In this document: positions 29,861 through 38,116 of the stretch, in pieces | Layout: each line of letters opens with the position of its first letter | Position numbering within the stretch: the stretch's first letter is position 1 | Assembly (NCBI GenBank): GCA_900696495.1 | Contig: CAADGI010000022.1 | Span: 1 to 64,000, forward strand | DNA: 64,000 nt | Direction: 5' to 3' | Source: an uncultured Alphaproteobacteria bacterium | GTDB taxonomy: Bacteria; Pseudomonadota; Alphaproteobacteria; Micavibrionales; Micavibrionaceae | Translations under genes and position numbers: made by a program | Notes under the pieces: generated by a model | The model's database searches: none | What the model was told of the DNA's origin: nothing | What the model saw: the letters and a program-made list of their open reading frames with translations, nothing else

Positions 29861-30525
29861 TCCTGCGGCACGATGGCTACGGGTTCGCTTTCAGACGCGG
29901 CCGCCGTCCCTGAGGGCGCGGCCTGTACGCGCGGGGCGGGAAGAATCGTTCCCTCACCGTGCACATAACCGTACGCCGGCAACGGGCGCACGCTGCGCGC
30001 CTCGCTGACCGCCACGCCGTCCTTGAGCAAGGTCAGGACAAAAACAAACTCGCGCGTCTTCGCAGGCTTCCAGGCCCTGCTGTCGACATCCTCGTCGCCG
30101 TTATAAAGAACGACGGGGCCTTTGCCCTCATCGCCCACTTCGAATGCCTGGTACTTGATGTTCGTTGCGCCTGCGGGCGAGTCCGCCAGCATGTAACCGC
30201 GCGCGCGCAGTTCGTCGCGCAGGGCATTATCAAGGCTGAGGTTGAACGCGTTGCTGTGAGTCAGTTTCTCGAGATAAACCGGCTGCGGCGAAATGCCGGT
30301 CTGCGTTTCAAGATCATCGACCAGTCCCGTCGCGACCCCCGCCCACATATCGGTCATCTGCGTGTTGCGCTCGGGCGTATAGGCATAACCGAGACTGTCG
30401 GCGGCGGGACCGGGCTGCGCCTTATATTCATCATTGTGCCAGCTGTAACCGGCAGGCATCCAGGTCGGGCTTTCATAGCCGCATGCTGTAAGAAGAAGAA
30501 CCGGCAGAAGATATATGGCGCGCAT
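29857..30525 (-). CDS. Envelope lipoprotein, unknown function
   Basis: A 222-residue protein with a short signal and lipobox LLTAC (Cys15). The mature part has a motif-poor alpha/beta region (NAFNLSLDNALRDELRARGYMLADSP, ATNIKYQAFEVGD, TREFVFVLTLLKDGVAVSEA) resembling secreted proteins that compute expression of minor outer-membrane components, and an Ala/Pro-rich end. It is the first gene of a pair with the FlgO-like gene, translation coupled by ATGA. No domain is named with confidence. Confidence 0.65.
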   Translation of the reverse strand: MRAIYLLPVLLLTACGYESPTWMPAGYSWHNDEYKAQPGPAADSLGYAYTPERNTQMTDMWAGVATGLVDDLETQTGISPQPVYLEKLTHSNAFNLSLDNALRDELRARGYMLADSPAGATNIKYQAFEVGDEGKGPVVLYNGDEDVDSRAWKPAKTREFVFVLTLLKDGVAVSEARSVRPLPAYGYVHGEGTILPAPRVQAAPSGTAAASESEPVAIVPQE

Positions 30526-30609
30526 CTCGGAGAACCCTGGTTTGGTTAAATTCAGACAAGCGATTCTATCAATTAAGGCGGGGCGCGTACAGCCCCTATA
30601 TCGGGCCGG

Positions 30610-32163
30610 TTAGGCCGCTTCGGTGCGGATTTTCTTGATCGAACGCGTGGTGCTCTGGCCGTCCACGGCGGGCATGATGGCGACCGCGCCGCCCCCGGCC
30701 TGCACGGCGGCAGCCTCGGGGATTTGATCAATCGTATAATCGCCGCCTTTAAAATAAAGATCGGGCTTGAGCAGCGCGATCAGTTCGATCGCCGTATTGT
30801 CCTCGTTCTTTTTCGCCGCGCCGAAGAGCACAACCATATCGACGCAGGCCAGCGCGGCCAGAACGGCGGCGCGGGCATTTTCATCATGCACCGGACGGCC
30901 CTCGCCTTTCAGCAGCCTTACCGATTCATCGCGGTTGAGGCCGACGACCAGCCTGTCGCACTGGCCGCGCGCGGCGTTCAGGTAACTCACATGACCCGCA
31001 TGCAGAATATCAAAACAGCCATTCGTGAACCCGACCTTCAAACCTTTCGCGCGCCAGCGGCGGACCTGCTCGGCACTTTCATCCCATGCCGCGAGCGGCG
31101 CGCGCTTGTCTGCGTAGGCGAATTTCTTTTCGTCTGCGTTGCTTGCGGCTTCGATCAGTTCAGCGCTGCGAATCGGCGCGGTGCCAACCTTGGTGACAAC
31201 AATACTGCCCGCGATGTTGGCGAGCTCCGCCGCCTGCTCGTAATTTGCGCCCGCCGCCAGCGCCGCGGAAACAGTCGCGATCACCGTATCGCCCGCGCCA
31301 GACACATCGAACACCTCGATATCCTTGGCGCCGGGCAAATGCACGGCCTCGCCCATTTTGCGCACGATGCTCATGCCGTCTTTCGAGCGCGTCGCGAGCA
31401 CCGCACCGATATTGCAGCCGGAAATAATCTCGTGGCAGGCGCGCACGATCTCATCATCCGTGTTCGTCGCCGCGGCCCGCAGCGCGTCGGAAAGCTCGCG
31501 GCGGTTCGGCGTGATCAGGTCCGCGCCCGCGTACTTGCTGAAATCATGCCCCTTGGGATCGACGATCACAAGCACGCCTTTTTTCTTCGCCATACCGATC
31601 AGCGCCGCAATCACATCCGGGCGCAGCAATCCTTTGCCGTAATCGGAAATCACAAGGGCGTTCGCTTTCTTGATAAAAGCTTCCGCCTTTTTCAAAAGCT
31701 CCGCGGCGACCTTGTCGCTGATGGATTCTTTCGTTTCATGATCGGTGCGCAGTAACTGCTGATGCCCGGCGAGATAGCGCGTTTTGACAATGGTCGGGCG
31801 CGCCTTGTCGGCCAGCAATCCTGAATCGTCAAAACCAAAATCCTTGATCAAGCGGCGCAAAGACTTGCCGTTTTCATCCTCGCCCGTGACTGACAGGAGC
31901 ATGCCTTCCGCGCCGAGGCCTTTCAGATTGGCCAGCGTATTGCCTGCCCCTCCGGCCATGGTCTCTTCCCGGCGGACCGAAAGCACGGGCACAGGACTTT
32001 CCGGCGAGATCCGCTCGACATCCCCATAGACGAAACGGTCCAGCATGACGTCGCCCGCCACCAGGACGGGCACCCCGTCCATGGCTCTGACCAGGGCATC
32101 CAGACCCCCGCCCAGGCCGTCCTGACCGGAACCGGAAAAGGCTTTATTTTCAGTCTTTTTCAT
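30610..32163 (-). CDS. hldE: Bifunctional heptose-7-phosphate kinase / heptose-1-phosphate adenylyltransferase
   Basis: Makes ADP-heptose for the lipopolysaccharide core. The 517 residues have a PfkB kinase domain (about 30-350; AGDVMLDRFVYGDVERISPE, MAGGAGNTLANLKGLGAEG, DVSGAGDTVIAT) and a cytidylyltransferase-like domain (about 375-510; VGFTNGCFDILHAGHVSYL, GLNRDESVRLLKGEGRPV, LYFKGGDY). An extra Gly/Ser-rich stretch precedes the kinase. Start ATG 32163 is divergent from the cysteine-protease gene. Other LPS-core genes are not in the window. Confidence 0.95.
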   Translation of the reverse strand: MKKTENKAFSGSGQDGLGGGLDALVRAMDGVPVLVAGDVMLDRFVYGDVERISPESPVPVLSVRREETMAGGAGNTLANLKGLGAEGMLLSVTGEDENGKSLRRLIKDFGFDDSGLLADKARPTIVKTRYLAGHQQLLRTDHETKESISDKVAAELLKKAEAFIKKANALVISDYGKGLLRPDVIAALIGMAKKKGVLVIVDPKGHDFSKYAGADLITPNRRELSDALRAAATNTDDEIVRACHEIISGCNIGAVLATRSKDGMSIVRKMGEAVHLPGAKDIEVFDVSGAGDTVIATVSAALAAGANYEQAAELANIAGSIVVTKVGTAPIRSAELIEAASNADEKKFAYADKRAPLAAWDESAEQVRRWRAKGLKVGFTNGCFDILHAGHVSYLNAARGQCDRLVVGLNRDESVRLLKGEGRPVHDENARAAVLAALACVDMVVLFGAAKKNEDNTAIELIALLKPDLYFKGGDYTIDQIPEAAAVQAGGGAVAIMPAVDGQSTTRSIKKIRTEAA

Positions 32164-32346
32164 AGAAAAAACGCCAAAAGTTTAACGAATTCACGATTTT
32201 ATGCGCCTTTGTTAGGAATTCGTCAATCTTTCTAGTGTGTAATAAAGGGGTGGAAATCCGGATAAACGGCGGGTCTCCCAACCCGGCGGAAACAAGCAGG
32301 GCACTAAAAAAGGGCGTAATACAGGTGTGTTATAGAGGGGTGTCAC

Positions 32347-33276
32347 TTGAGTAACTCAGGTATCTTCAGGGAATTCAAAGCCATTCTCGGCCGCAACAGG
32401 CTCGGCGAACTTCTGGTCATCAAGGGCGTCATTTCTTCGGGCGATCTTCGCTTCGCGCTGAAGCAGCAAAAAGACACCAAGCTTCCTCTCGGAAAAATCT
32501 TCCTCAAGCACGCGATGATTTCGCGCCGCCAGCTGGCGATGATCCTGTTCCGCCAATGGGCGCTGCGCACGATTACGGCCGGTATGTTCTTCTTCGCCTC
32601 GATCCCCGGCAGCGGCATCAAAAAAGCCCGCGCGGATTCGATCAAAGATGTCCCCGCGCAGATCGCGCTGCAGGTTTCGGCGCCCGGCATCGGCAAACTG
32701 AACGTGCATCGCGGCCTTTTCGGTTCGGCTGAAAAACAATCAGGCAACCTCAAGCCCTTCACGAAATGGACGGGCATGTTCGCCCGCTTCGAGCGCGACC
32801 TCAAGCGCGAAAGCTCCGACAAGCTCATCGCCGAATTTCGCGAGAATTTGAAAGATTTCGAAGGCCTGCCGCTGAAAGAAATGGCGCGCAAGGTGAACGA
32901 CCTCGCGAATTCGAAGCCCTATATCAGCGACAACCGCAACTGGGGCCAGTCCGATTACTGGGCGACGCCGGTTGAGTTCCTGCAAAAAGGCGGCGACTGC
33001 GAGGATTACGCGATCGCCAAATACACGGCGCTGCGCGCGCTGGGCGTGCCTGAAGAGAGGCTGCGCGTCGTCATCCTGCATGACAATGTGAAGAACATCC
33101 CGCACGCGATCCTGGCCGTCTATACCGACGAAGGCATCTTCGCGCTGGATAACCAGATTAAAACACTCGTCGATGCCAACAGCGAAGGGCGCTACCGCCC
33201 CATCTTCTCGATCAACCGCCAGGGCTGGTGGCTGCACAGCGACCCCGGCGCGACCGTGGTTGCGAGCGCCGAGTAA
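32347..33276 (+). CDS. Transglutaminase-like cysteine proteinase with N-terminal MshEN/GspE_N-like region
   Basis: A 309-residue protein. Residues 18-66 (LGELLVIKGVISSGDLRFAL, LPLGKIFLKHAMISRRQL) match the MshEN/GspE N-terminal repeat, which in other proteins binds c-di-GMP or partners. A hydrophobic segment (about 75-90) follows. The C-terminal BTLCP domain has the catalytic triad Cys218 (GGDCEDYAIAK), His253 (IPHAILAVYT) and Asp268 (FALDNQ), as in LapG-type periplasmic proteases that release adhesins. TTG 32347 is preceded by GAGGGG and is the only start with a good site. It abuts pyk convergently with no spacer. Confidence 0.85.
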   Translation: MSNSGIFREFKAILGRNRLGELLVIKGVISSGDLRFALKQQKDTKLPLGKIFLKHAMISRRQLAMILFRQWALRTITAGMFFFASIPGSGIKKARADSIKDVPAQIALQVSAPGIGKLNVHRGLFGSAEKQSGNLKPFTKWTGMFARFERDLKRESSDKLIAEFRENLKDFEGLPLKEMARKVNDLANSKPYISDNRNWGQSDYWATPVEFLQKGGDCEDYAIAKYTALRALGVPEERLRVVILHDNVKNIPHAILAVYTDEGIFALDNQIKTLVDANSEGRYRPIFSINRQGWWLHSDPGATVVASAE

Positions 33277-34695
33277 TTATTCGACTTCAGCTATTCTAAG
33301 AAGATTTGTAGAGCCGGGCGTGCCGAAAGGTACGCCCGCTGTCATGACGAAGCGCTCGCCTTTTTTGGCGATGCCTTCGGTCCTGAGAATCCTGTTCGCA
33401 TGCGGTACGGGTCCGCTGAATTCGCCCTGTATCTCCGGCGCATGCACGGCATGCACGGCATAGGACACCGCCATGCGCCGCGCGACCTCCAGTTTCGGCG
33501 TCAGGCACAGCACCGGAATTTCCGGCCTTTGTCTCGACATTCTCAAAGCCGTCGAACCCGACATCGTATAGGTGACGATACACACCGCTTCGACATCCTG
33601 CGCGGTATAATAGGCCGCCGTCGTGATCGCGTCCGAGGGGTCGCCCAGCGTGCCGGGATGCGCGCCCGCCATCATTTGCAAGTAAGTTTCATCCGTCTCC
33701 GTGCGGCGGCAGATCTTGTCCATGAACTCGACGGCTTTCTGCGGATACTGGCCGCTCGCCGTTTCAGCCGAGAGCATCACCGCATCCGCGCCGTCATAAA
33801 CGGCGGTGGCGACGTCGGAAGCTTCCGCGCGCGTGGGCCTTGCATTTTGAATCATGGATTCCAGCATCTGCGTGGCGACGACGACAGGTTTTCCGGCATT
33901 GCGCACCTGCCGCACGACGCGTTTTTGCACACCCGGCACATCCTCGGGCGGAATTTCAACACCCAGATCGCCGCGCGCCAGCATGACGCCGTCGCAGATT
34001 TCGAGAATTTTATCGAGCGTCTTGAGCGCCGAGGGTTTTTCCAGCTTCACCATCAGCGCCGCCTTGCCGCCGATCATTTTTTTCGCTTCCGCCGCGTCCT
34101 CGGGTTTTTGCACGAAGCTCTGCGCGATCCAGTCGACGCCCATGGCGAGCGCCGCCTTCAAATCTTTTTTGTCCTTATCCGTGAGCGCCGGGATCGGGAT
34201 CACCGCGCCAGGAACGTTGAGACCTTTTTTATCGGAGAGAGCGCTGCCGGATTTGATCACGGCCTCGACATAATCCTTGCCCTTTTTCGTCACTTCCGCG
34301 CGCACCTTGCCGTCATCGAGGAAAATCTGGCTGCCCTTCTCGAGCACTTTCAAAATTTCGGGGTGCGGCAGATTGACGCGTGTTTCGTCACCGGGCTTCG
34401 CATCGAGATCGAAACGGATTGTCTGATTTTTTTTCAGCGCGATCTTGCCCTCTTTAAACGTGCCGATGCGCAGTTTCGGCCCCTGCAGGTCGGCGAGAAC
34501 GGCGATCGGCCTGCCCGTCTTTTTTTCCAGCGCGCGGATATGATCCAGCGCCGCCCTGTGATCGTCATGCGTGCCGTGGCTGAAATTCAGCCGGAACATG
34601 TTGACGCCCGCCTCGAACAGTTCGGCAATCATTTCCTTGCTGTTGCTGGCTGGACCGATGGTGGCGACGATCTTGGTGTTTCGTTTCTGGGGCAT
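33277..34695 (-). CDS. pyk: Pyruvate kinase
   Basis: Transfers phosphate from PEP to ADP, the last glycolytic step. The 472-residue protein has the canonical start TKIVATIGPASN, NMFRLNFSHGTHDDH, the catalytic-site KIE-type block LMVKLEKPSALKTLD, MLARGDLGVEIPPEDVPGVQK, VATQMLESMIQNARPTRAEASDVATAVYDGADAVMLSAETASG, and a C-terminal allosteric domain. The conserved K-I-E is K-L-E here, a mild change. ATG 34695. Expected K+-dependence is not decided by sequence. Confidence 0.96.
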   Translation of the reverse strand: MPQKRNTKIVATIGPASNSKEMIAELFEAGVNMFRLNFSHGTHDDHRAALDHIRALEKKTGRPIAVLADLQGPKLRIGTFKEGKIALKKNQTIRFDLDAKPGDETRVNLPHPEILKVLEKGSQIFLDDGKVRAEVTKKGKDYVEAVIKSGSALSDKKGLNVPGAVIPIPALTDKDKKDLKAALAMGVDWIAQSFVQKPEDAAEAKKMIGGKAALMVKLEKPSALKTLDKILEICDGVMLARGDLGVEIPPEDVPGVQKRVVRQVRNAGKPVVVATQMLESMIQNARPTRAEASDVATAVYDGADAVMLSAETASGQYPQKAVEFMDKICRRTETDETYLQMMAGAHPGTLGDPSDAITTAAYYTAQDVEAVCIVTYTMSGSTALRMSRQRPEIPVLCLTPKLEVARRMAVSYAVHAVHAPEIQGEFSGPVPHANRILRTEGIAKKGERFVMTAGVPFGTPGSTNLLRIAEVE

Positions 34696-34808
34696 GAATT
34701 TCGGATTGAGTGAAAACGCTGCAAAGTGCGGTTAGCATAACATATAGATTTTCCATTTTTAATGGTTTAGCGTGTTTTCATACAATCTCTGCAAAAGGTG
34801 GGCATATA

Positions 34809-35321
34809 ATGAATAAACATAATATCTTTGGTTTTCTGGCCGTTATTCTTTCCCTGGCGGTTTTTTCAGCGCCGGCGCACAGCGAAACCATGGCGGAAAA
34901 AAGCTATAAAAATATCGAGACGCATGTCTCCCAGAAATGCACGAGCGGCAATCTCGATCCCGCGCTCTGCGCCTGTGAAATGAGCAAGGTCAAAAGCGCG
35001 CAGTTTTCGGTTTTTACAAAAACGCTGAAAGCAGAGACGGATTTCCCCAAGCTCGACACATATTACGTGCAGAAGATTGTCGTGCCGTGCGTGCTGAACC
35101 GGGGCGTTTCGCAAAAACTCTGCATCCACAGCATGAAATCAAAAACCTCGGAATATTCCGACCAGGTCGTCAATGATTACTGCGAATGCGTTGCGGAAGA
35201 GATTTCCGAAAACGTCACAAGAGCCTCGCTGAAGGCCAAGGACAGGTTCGAGATCATGTCCGTGCTCAATGCCGAAAACGACAGGGCCCACAAGGTCTGC
35301 GACATGGTCCGCGTAAAGTAG
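34809..35321 (+). CDS. Secreted cysteine-containing protein, unknown function
   Basis: A 170-residue protein with a signal peptide 1-25 (FGFLAVILSLAVFSAPAHS). The mature part is helical-looking and has eight cysteines including CTSGNLDPALCACEM, VVPCVLNRGVSQKLCIHSM and YCECVAEEI. Disulphide bonding in the periplasm is likely. The ATG at 34809 starts the signal and follows AAAGGTGGG; an earlier in-frame start would add 33 non-signal residues. It is divergent from pyk and ends before a good terminator. No domain is recognised. Confidence 0.7.
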   Translation: MNKHNIFGFLAVILSLAVFSAPAHSETMAEKSYKNIETHVSQKCTSGNLDPALCACEMSKVKSAQFSVFTKTLKAETDFPKLDTYYVQKIVVPCVLNRGVSQKLCIHSMKSKTSEYSDQVVNDYCECVAEEISENVTRASLKAKDRFEIMSVLNAENDRAHKVCDMVRVK

Positions 35322-35339
35322 GGAAAAACCGGGAACGCC

Positions 35340-35374
35340 AATGCCCGAGTCGCGCGCGATTCGGGCATTTTTTT
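35340..35374 (+). terminator. Rho-independent terminator
   Basis: Inverted arms aatgcccga and tcgggcatt around a 13-base GC-rich loop, followed by a run of T. It closes the preceding secreted-protein gene. Confidence 0.88.
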
Positions 35375-35462
35375 ATCTTCTTATGTCATAGGACGGCGGA
35401 CCTATGACAACCGGAAATAGAATTTTGCCGCGTTATGAATAGGTCGTAAGAAATTTTATTGC

Positions 35463-35530
35463 GATTTTGAAATTCGCTCGCTGGGGATAAGGGATTGGAT
35501 AGAGCGAATTCTCCAAGCAGATTCAAAATC
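35463..35530 (+). other. Long hairpin-forming sequence upstream of nrdA
   Basis: Two nested pairs of arms: gattttgaa (35463) with ttcaaaatc (35522), and aattcgctc (35471) with gagcgaatt (35502). The 22-base apex is G-rich. It could be part of a 5' leader or a separate small RNA; it does not match a riboswitch I know. Confidence 0.55.
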
Positions 35531-35597
35531 TTTTGCTAAAATGGATAACAAGTTCAGGAATAATTTCCTGTACCCCTTCCCGAAAATTCATTGTTCA

Positions 35598-35616
35598 ATA
35601 CCACGAGATGTAGTAT
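35598..35616. promoter_or_regulatory. NrdR-like box 1 upstream of nrdA
   Basis: A 19-base near-palindrome containing ccac-agat-tagt, closely matching the first box at nrdB (43315). NrdR boxes are known repressor sites of ribonucleotide reductase genes and occur in pairs about 31 bases apart. Confidence 0.55.
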
Positions 35617-35630
35617 TTTGAATGAAGCTA

Positions 35631-35646
35631 ACCGCTAGGGATAGTA
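35631..35646. promoter_or_regulatory. NrdR-like box 2 upstream of nrdA
   Basis: accgcta-rich box whose centre lies about 30-31 bases from box 1, the same spacing as the nrdB pair. It shares accgcta with box 2 of nrdB. Palindromy is weaker than at nrdB. Confidence 0.45.
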
Positions 35647-35712
35647 GTTCTACTGTCTTTCAAACCACTACCAGCCTATATAATTGATACGAAAAAATTG
35701 GGGAGTTTACTC

Positions 35713-37551
35713 ATGTTTGACGTCGCGCAAATGGAACGGGGAAATCGTGTGCAGATCGACAGATCGCGCGATGCCTTTTTGACGAATTTTGGCAAAGCCA
35801 CGCTGACCGACCGTTACCTGCTGCCTGAAGAATCCTACCAGGATTTGTTCGCGCGCGTCGCGATGTTCTACGGCGATGACAGCGCCCATGCCCAGCGCCT
35901 TTACGATTATATCTCCAAGCTCTGGTTCATGCCCGCGACCCCCATTCTCTCGAATGGCGGCACCAATCGCGGCCTGCCGATTTCCTGCTTCCTCAACGAA
36001 ACCAAGGACGACCTGAAAGACATCGTCGAGCTCTGGAACGAAAATGTCTGGCTCGCCTCGCTCGGCGGCGGCATCGGCTCCTATTGGGGCAATGTCCGCT
36101 CGATCGGCGAAAAAGTCGGCCGCAACGGCAAGACCTCGGGCATCGTTCCCTTCATCCGCGTCATGGACTCGCTGACCCTCGCGATTTCGCAGGGCTCGCT
36201 CCGCCGCGGCTCGGCAGCCATCTATCTTCCCATCTGGCACCCGGAGATCGAGGAATTCATCGAGATCCGCCGCCCGACCGGGGGCGACCCGAACCGCAAG
36301 GCGCTGAACCTGCATCACGGCGTTCTCGTCAACAACGCGTTCATGATCGCCGTCGAGAATGACGAGCAATGGGCGCTGAAGTCACCCAAGGATAATCACG
36401 TCGTCGACAAGGTCTCGGCGCGCGAGCTCTGGATTCGCCTGCTCACCGCCCGCATCGAAACCGGCGAGCCCTACATCGTTTATATCGACCACGTAAATGA
36501 CCGCATCCCGGACCACCACAAGATGGCCGGCCTCACGGTGAAAATGTCGAACCTCTGCTCAGAGATCACGCTGCCGACCGGCGTCGACCATCTCGGCAAT
36601 GACCGCACAGCCGTTTGTTGCCTTTCCTCGCTCAATCTCGAGACATGGGACCAGTGGCACGACCACCCGACCTTCATCGAGGACGTCATGCGTTTCCTCG
36701 ACAACGTGCTGTCTGACTTCATCGAGAAGGCGCCGGATTCCATGAAGCGCGCGAAATATTCCGCGATGCGCGAGCGCTCGGTTGGTTTGGGAGTCATGGG
36801 TTTCCACTCCTTCCTGCAATCGAAAATGATCCCGATGGAAGGCGTGATGGCGAAAGTCTGGAACCGCCGCATATTCCAGCACATTAAACGCCAGGCCGAT
36901 GATGCGTCCGTGAAGCTCGCGGGTGAGCGCGGCGCGTGCCCAGATGCGGTCGATTACGGCATCCAGGAGCGTTTCTCGAACAAGATGGCGATCGCGCCGA
37001 CCGCTTCGATCTCGATCATCACCGGCGGCGCGTCGCCTGGCATCGAGCCGAATGCGGCCAACGCCTACACGCACAAAACCCTCTCCGGCTCGTTCCCGGT
37101 CAAGAACCAGTTCCTCGCGAAACTTCTCGAGGAGAAGGGCAGGAACACCGACGATGTCTGGTCCTCGATCTTCACCAACGAAGGTTCGGTCCAGCATCTC
37201 GACTTCCTGACGCAGGATGAAAAAGACGTATTCAAGACCGCGTTCGAAATCGACCAGCGCTGGCTGATCGAGCATGCGGGCGACCGCTCGCCGTTCGTCT
37301 GCCAGGCGCAATCGCTCAACGTCTTCCTGCCCGCCAACGTGCACAAGGCCGAGCTTCACCGCGTCCACTGGGAAGCATGGAAGAAGGGCGTCAAATCGCT
37401 CTACTACTGCCGCAGCAAATCCATCCAGCGCGCCGAGTCCGACGCGTCATGGAAACGCTCGCAGGGCGAAGCGCCGAAAGACAACCGCCAGCCGGAACTG
37501 TCCGAAAGCGCGGGACAAGGGAAATATGAGGAATGTTTGGCTTGTCAGTAA
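35713..37551 (+). CDS. nrdA: Ribonucleoside-diphosphate reductase, alpha (large) subunit, no ATP-cone
   Basis: Reduces NDPs to dNDPs with its NrdB partner. The 612-residue protein has Cys92 (GLPISCFL), the active-site Asn280-Leu-Cys282-Ser-Glu284, Cys303 (VCCLSSLNL), the radical-transfer tyrosine pair in SLYYCRS, and C-terminal thiols Cys608/Cys611 (ECLAC). It starts directly in the R1 domain; the N-terminal ATP-cone that mediates dATP inhibition in E. coli NrdA is missing. ATG 35713 follows GGGGAG at 10 bases; an upstream TTG overlaps that site. nrdB is 6 kb downstream, but both genes have paired NrdR-like boxes. Confidence 0.94.
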   Translation: MFDVAQMERGNRVQIDRSRDAFLTNFGKATLTDRYLLPEESYQDLFARVAMFYGDDSAHAQRLYDYISKLWFMPATPILSNGGTNRGLPISCFLNETKDDLKDIVELWNENVWLASLGGGIGSYWGNVRSIGEKVGRNGKTSGIVPFIRVMDSLTLAISQGSLRRGSAAIYLPIWHPEIEEFIEIRRPTGGDPNRKALNLHHGVLVNNAFMIAVENDEQWALKSPKDNHVVDKVSARELWIRLLTARIETGEPYIVYIDHVNDRIPDHHKMAGLTVKMSNLCSEITLPTGVDHLGNDRTAVCCLSSLNLETWDQWHDHPTFIEDVMRFLDNVLSDFIEKAPDSMKRAKYSAMRERSVGLGVMGFHSFLQSKMIPMEGVMAKVWNRRIFQHIKRQADDASVKLAGERGACPDAVDYGIQERFSNKMAIAPTASISIITGGASPGIEPNAANAYTHKTLSGSFPVKNQFLAKLLEEKGRNTDDVWSSIFTNEGSVQHLDFLTQDEKDVFKTAFEIDQRWLIEHAGDRSPFVCQAQSLNVFLPANVHKAELHRVHWEAWKKGVKSLYYCRSKSIQRAESDASWKRSQGEAPKDNRQPELSESAGQGKYEECLACQ

Positions 37552-37570
37552 ACTATTTTAGGGAGGGAAA

Positions 37571-37690
37571 ATGGCTAAAAAAAGCAAGACGAAAGTTGTC
37601 TATAAAAGTGCGGTATCGGGCCGGTTTGTAAAAAAGAAGACGGTTAAAAGCAATCCTAAAACAACCTATAAACAAAGAGTAAAAAAATAA
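37571..37690 (+). CDS. Small basic protein (39 aa)
   Basis: A 39-residue protein, 16 of them Lys or Arg, after a strong GGGAGGG ribosome site and directly behind nrdA. It contains SAVSGRFVKKKTVKSNPKTT, a pattern (S-x-x-S-G-R-F-V ... NP-T-T) found in a widespread group of small uncharacterised bacterial proteins. The gene ends just before a good terminator, so nrdA and this gene may form one unit. Nucleic-acid binding is a guess from charge. Confidence 0.65.
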   Translation: MAKKSKTKVVYKSAVSGRFVKKKTVKSNPKTTYKQRVKK

Positions 37691-37700
37691 TAGGTGAACT

Positions 37701-37725
37701 AAAAGCCCCTTCGGGGGCTTTTTTA
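37701..37725 (+). terminator. Rho-independent terminator
   Basis: Stem aaaagcccc / ggggctttt with a ttcg tetraloop, followed by TT-rich sequence. Ends the nrdA-small basic gene unit. Confidence 0.9.
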
Positions 37726-37754
37726 TTTCTCTATGTGACCCCCGCATTTCTCTA

Positions 37755-37810
37755 TGTCACCCCCGCGAAGGCGGGGGCCCGGCAAAAAAGACCGGATGCG
37801 CGGGCATGAT
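37755..37810. repeat. Dispersed palindromic repeat, family B, copy 2 (shortened)
   Basis: tgtcacccccgcgaaggcgg then gggcccggc and gaccggatgcgcgggcatga. The second hairpin is shorter than in copy 1. A partial start tatgtgaccccc precedes it. A family A half copy follows within about 10 bases. Confidence 0.78.
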
Positions 37811-37814
37811 AATA

Positions 37815-38027
37815 TCAGCGTGTCATTGCGAGGAGCCGCATCAACACCGAAGCCGTCTCTGGCCCGGCCTCGCGGTAATATTCTATCAAAGTTTTCTCGT
37901 CTTCCGTGATGTGGCCCAGGCGGACCGATAAATCGATATCCCCTGTCCGCGCGAAATCCTGAAAAGATGTAAGTTCCAGAGGTGTTTCCAGGCCAGATGA
38001 CTTTGATCCGTCTTTTTTCTTTTTCAT
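37815..38027 (-). CDS. Small hypothetical protein divergent from XRE regulator
   Basis: A 70-residue protein with a Lys/Ser-rich start and an acidic helical middle (FQDFARTGDIDLSVRLGHITEDEKTLIEYYREAGPE). AGGGG precedes ATG 38027. Its last six residues (LLAMTR) and stop codon lie inside a half copy of the family A repeat (37821-37838), so the original end may have been replaced by the repeat. It shares a divergent promoter with the XRE gene and two palindromes. It may be that regulator's partner; function unknown. Confidence 0.5.
   Translation of the reverse strand: MKKKKDGSKSSGLETPLELTSFQDFARTGDIDLSVRLGHITEDEKTLIEYYREAGPETASVLMRLLAMTR
37821..37838. repeat. Family A repeat, half copy
   Basis: gtgtcattgcgaggagcc, the left arm of family A only. 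It encodes the C-terminus of the 37815-38027 gene on the minus strand. Confidence 0.7.
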
Positions 38028-38042
38028 GAGATTCCCCTAAAG

Positions 38043-38056
38043 CGCTCTATAGAGCG
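38043..38056. promoter_or_regulatory. Perfect 14-bp palindrome, operator candidate 1
   Basis: cgctctatagagcg, in the divergent promoter between the 70-residue gene and the XRE regulator. A nearly identical copy is 23 bases away. Probable binding site of the adjacent XRE protein. Confidence 0.6.
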
Positions 38057-38065
38057 TCGATCATA

Positions 38066-38079
38066 CGCACTATAGAGCG
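38066..38079. promoter_or_regulatory. 14-bp palindrome, operator candidate 2
   Basis: cgcactatagagcg, differing from the perfect palindrome at 38043 by one base. Centre-to-centre spacing is 23 bases, about two helical turns. Confidence 0.58.
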
Positions 38080-38116
38080 CCACACTTGTTATTGCAATCG
38101 ATTAGAGGAGATTGCA

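Larger units (their letters stand above)
35375..35712. other. Long nrdA upstream region, no gene
   Basis: About 340 bases, AT-rich. It holds a long imperfect inverted repeat (35463-35530) and paired NrdR-like boxes (35598-35646), described separately. No open frame with a plausible ribosome site was seen. Confidence 0.7.

Noticed and set aside
33400-34713. Open frame of 437 codons antisense to pyk
   Set aside because: It is a codon-bias shadow: Arg/His-rich, no family motifs, and pyk on the other strand is unmistakable.
35698-35712. TTG start for nrdA
   Set aside because: It lies within the GGGGAG ribosome site; the ATG at 35713 is correctly spaced.
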